Shown: piece by piece, positions 6,498 through 8,091 of the stretch
Numbering within the stretch: the first letter of the stretch is position 1
How the letters are laid out: every line of letters starts with the position of its first letter
Assembly: GCA_964424545.1 (NCBI GenBank)
Contig: CAYRJN010000175.1
Location: 1-8,091, forward strand
Reading direction: 5' to 3'
DNA length: 8,091 bases
Source of the DNA: JAUVIB01 sp964424545
GTDB lineage: Bacteria > Calditrichota > Calditrichia > Calditrichales > Calditrichaceae
Program-made: the position numbers and the translations under genes
Notes under the pieces: generated by a model
What the model was told of the DNA's origin: nothing
Seen by the model: the letters and a program-made list of their open reading frames with translations, nothing else
Databases searched by the model: none

Positions 6498-6503
6498 TCC
6501 TCC
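6498..6503 (-). promoter_or_regulatory. Shine-Dalgarno GGAGGA for the barrel protein
   Basis: On the minus strand GGAGGA sits three to four bases before ATG 6494. This supports the start that also opens the signal peptide. Confidence 0.7.
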
Positions 6504-6580
6504 ATAGATAGTTAATAATCAGTTATTTATTAGAAGCTCCGCAATTTTATGAAAAAAATATGTGATGTTTATCATATTAT

Positions 6581-6612
6581 TTTGCAAAAAGATTATGGGT
6601 AATCTATATTTA
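6581..6612 (+). promoter_or_regulatory. Candidate Bacteroidota-type promoter for the NlpC/P60-HNH operon
   Basis: TTTG at 6581-6584 is followed after 20 bases by TATATTTA at 6605-6612, seven of eight positions of TAnnTTTG. A start a few bases later would give a leader of about 55-60 bases. The TTTG is part of a small palindrome, TTTTGCAAAA (6580-6589), that also offers TTTTG to the opposite strand. On that strand the nearest -7-like site, TATTTTTT (6560-6553), is 24 bases away, longer than ideal. Confidence 0.4.
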
Positions 6613-6629
6613 AGAACAATTACAGGCAA

Positions 6630-6647
6630 ATGATTTTATAAAATCAT
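6630..6647. promoter_or_regulatory. 18-bp perfect palindrome, possible operator
   Basis: ATGATTTTATAAAATCAT equals its reverse complement. It lies 30 bases before ATG 6677, inside the predicted leader, so it could be bound by a dimeric regulator or form a weak RNA hairpin. A nearby 9-base direct repeat, ATCATATTA, occurs at 6571-6579 and at 6643-6651, the latter overlapping the palindrome. No regulator gene is present in the window. Confidence 0.4.
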
Positions 6648-6676
6648 ATTAATTTATCATAATTTAAAAAATTATA

Positions 6677-7468
6677 ATGAATAAATCGAAAACTATTTAT
6701 ACCAATACAGCCGTTGCAAATTTATACTCATCATATAGTTTTAGCGCATCAATTGTTTCTCAGGCTATATTGTGGGAAAAATTGTATATTTTGGAAGAGA
6801 AAGAAAACTTTTACCATGTTGCCGGTGAGGATGATTATCGCGGTTGGATTCATAAAACACAGGTAGCCGCGCTATATGAGCAAAATTTTAAAAAAATCGT
6901 ATTAGTCACGCTTCCATTCCTTTATTTTCGTCGACGGCCTGACGCGCAAAGCCCTATAGTGAGAAGTGCTGTTGCCGGCAGCGCCCTGGAAATTATTAAA
7001 AAGGAAGGGGCATGGGCAAAGTGTATTTTCCCGGACGGTATTCGCGGCTGGGTGGAAGATAGGGCGTTCTCGGCCATTCCCGAGCTTAATAGAGAAAATT
7101 TAATTCGTTATGCTAAAAGTTTTATTGGGACGCCGTATTTTTGGGGCGGTAAAACGGCAATGGGCTTTGATTGCTCCGGTTTTGTGCAATTTGTGCACAA
7201 GATGTTTGGTATTGTCATACGTCGAGATGCATTTATGCAGTTTGACGATGCAAAATTTATCTCAAAAGAATTTTTGAAAGCGCAAACGGGCGATCTTTGT
7301 TTTTTTAGCGAAGACAGCAAAAATATTTCTCATGTGGCCTTTTATATGGATGAAGGGAAGGTTTTGCATGCTCGCGGGATGATTAAAATAAATTCATTAC
7401 AAAAAAATGATAATGATTTTGACGCCGAATTACTATCAACCTTTGTAGCAGTTAAAAGTTTTTTATAA
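6677..7468 (+). CDS. SH3b-NlpC/P60 peptidase of the cytoplasmic dipeptidyl-peptidase VI / YkfC type
   Basis: This 263-residue cysteine peptidase is expected to cut gamma-D-Glu to diamino-acid bonds in peptidoglycan peptides. Two bacterial SH3 domains come first: about 10-65, ending in DDYRGWIHKTQV, and about 72-130, ending in DGIRGWVEDRAF. The NlpC/P60 domain follows at about 139-260. Its core is visible: TPYFWGG (152-158), FDCSGF with catalytic Cys166, RRDA (182-185), ISHVAFYM with catalytic His219, and VLHARG with His231 as third residue. The first SH3 domain starts at once after the Met, with no signal peptide. Domain order and length match Lysinibacillus (Bacillus) sphaericus endopeptidase II (dipeptidyl-peptidase VI), a cytoplasmic muropeptide enzyme. 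This points to peptide recycling and away from wall cutting. There is no Shine-Dalgarno before ATG 6677, only an A/T-rich leader. It is followed after 15 bases by an HNH gene. Confidence 0.9.
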   Translation: MNKSKTIYTNTAVANLYSSYSFSASIVSQAILWEKLYILEEKENFYHVAGEDDYRGWIHKTQVAALYEQNFKKIVLVTLPFLYFRRRPDAQSPIVRSAVAGSALEIIKKEGAWAKCIFPDGIRGWVEDRAFSAIPELNRENLIRYAKSFIGTPYFWGGKTAMGFDCSGFVQFVHKMFGIVIRRDAFMQFDDAKFISKEFLKAQTGDLCFFSEDSKNISHVAFYMDEGKVLHARGMIKINSLQKNDNDFDAELLSTFVAVKSFL

Positions 7469-7483
7469 TAACGAGCGGATAAA

Positions 7484-7987
7484 ATGATAAAGCGGGATGT
7501 GCTGGTATTAAACAATAGTTATGAGCCGTTAATGATCTGTTCAATAAAACGGGCTCTTATTCTTATTTTTCAAAATAAAGCGGTGTTAATTGAACGATAT
7601 GAATTTAATGTTAATACGGTTTCAAAATCTTTTCCTTGTCCAAGCGTTGTGCGAATAAATTACTATGTCCGTCGGCCGTATCAGGAACCGATTTTGAATA
7701 AGAAGAATATATTAAGAAGAGATGGGTATATTTGTCAGTATTGCGGTAAAAATTCTCAGCCGATGACTATTGATCATGTTGTTCCTAAAAGTTTCGGCGG
7801 TAAAGATTCATGGGAGAACTTGGTATGCGCCTGTGAAAAATGTAATGCAAAAAAAGCAAACCGTACCCCGCAGCTTGCCGAAATGCAATTGATTCGCCAG
7901 CCAAAAAAACCAACGCCGCTTTTTTATTTACAAACAATGATTCGTAAACCGCATTCTACATGGAAATCTTATCTTTTTTTAGAGTAG
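7484..7987 (+). CDS. HNH endonuclease-like protein
   Basis: This 167-residue protein opens with DVLVLNNSYEPLMICSIKRALILIF, typical of a widespread stand-alone bacterial HNH family whose cellular role is not established. The zinc-framed HNH fold follows. Cys84/Cys87 (CQYC) and Cys117/Cys120 (CEKC) form the zinc knuckles, Asp97-His98 in TIDHVVP is the catalytic pair, Asn112 lies in WENLV, and Asn121 follows the last Cys. A basic C-terminal tail contains ANRTPQLAEM. The key residues are intact, so nicking or cutting activity is possible; its target is unknown. There is no methylase or restriction partner beside it. It lies 15 bases after the NlpC/P60 gene with a weak ribosome site (AGCGGA), so it is probably co-transcribed. 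The start is fixed by the conserved N-terminus. Confidence 0.88.
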   Translation: MIKRDVLVLNNSYEPLMICSIKRALILIFQNKAVLIERYEFNVNTVSKSFPCPSVVRINYYVRRPYQEPILNKKNILRRDGYICQYCGKNSQPMTIDHVVPKSFGGKDSWENLVCACEKCNAKKANRTPQLAEMQLIRQPKKPTPLFYLQTMIRKPHSTWKSYLFLE

Positions 7988-8060
7988 AATAAAAAAGTTG
8001 ATATTGTGTCATATCTATTTGTTTTTAAATGCTCTGTTCCTGTTTTCAGCACTCTGACAA

Positions 8061-8091
8061 AAAAAGCTCTTTAGCCCTTTATTTATAAGGG
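8061..8091. terminator. Probable terminator hairpin cut by the window end
   Basis: After an A-run (8059-8065) comes AGCTCTTTAGCCCTT (8065-8079), a 7-base loop, and then AAGGG (8087-8091), which pairs with CCCTT (8075-8079). The rest of the second arm would lie outside the window. The A-run would serve as a T-run on the minus strand, so this is probably a terminator for a minus-strand gene to the right, or a two-way terminator also ending the HNH operon. Confidence 0.45.

Noticed and set aside
6545..6590. Fur-box or other named operator in the divergent region
   Set aside because: TGATGTTTATCAT and neighbouring A/T motifs do not match a known consensus closely enough.
7108..7320. Minus-strand 70-codon frame in the NlpC/P60 gene
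   Set aside because: It lies opposite the catalytic domain, with no ribosome site or family resemblance.

Overview
The window looks like a chromosomal piece from a Gram-negative bacterium of the FCB (Fibrobacteres-Chlorobi-Bacteroidetes) lineage. Two tandem secreted proteins end in a type IX secretion (T9SS) type A sorting domain that opens with NYPNPFNPSTTI. That form is common in Ignavibacteria, Calditrichota and related candidate phyla, rather than in core Bacteroidia. An outer-membrane beta-barrel protein confirms a second membrane. Three intergenic sites resemble the Bacteroidota promoter pattern (TTTG, about 20 bases, TAnnTTTG). The lineage is inferred from protein style only; there is no rRNA or marker gene.

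Layout. 1-1221 (+): the 3' two thirds of a sodium:solute symporter (SSS family), followed in the same reading frame, after one stop codon, by a 69-residue two-helix membrane protein. 1222-1615: a 394-base gene-free stretch with two similar short hairpins, an 18-bp A/T palindrome and probably the promoter of the next operon. 1616-4148 (+): two adjacent paralogous secreted proteins. They share a beta-rich (probably jelly-roll) domain of about 230 residues and a T9SS tail; only the first has an Fn3-like domain between them. 4141-4794 (-): a HAD-superfamily phosphatase/mutase close to beta-phosphoglucomutase, convergent with the second secreted protein and overlapping it by 8 bases. 4865-4898: a clear intrinsic terminator for the next minus-strand gene. 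4920-6494 (-): an outer-membrane barrel protein carrying thrombospondin type 3 calcium-binding repeats and an EF-hand-like loop just before its last strand. 6495-6676: a divergent, very A/T-rich control region with an 18-bp perfect palindrome. 6677-7987 (+): an operon of a cytoplasmic-type SH3b-NlpC/P60 peptidase and an HNH endonuclease-like protein. 7988-8091: a gene-free tail ending in what looks like half of a terminator hairpin cut by the window edge.

How the genes may fit together. The symporter (sodium-driven uptake of a small solute, often a sugar), the beta-phosphoglucomutase-like enzyme, the surface-sorted possibly carbohydrate-binding proteins and the outer-membrane barrel could all serve carbohydrate use. 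They lie in at least four transcription units, however, and nothing in the sequence proves a joint pathway. The NlpC/P60 enzyme most resembles enzymes of peptidoglycan-peptide recycling. I see no CRISPR array, insertion sequence, tRNA or rRNA. I do not see a convincing new multi-gene system; the most unusual points are the symporter/small-protein arrangement, the duplicated secreted pair and the calcium-site barrel.
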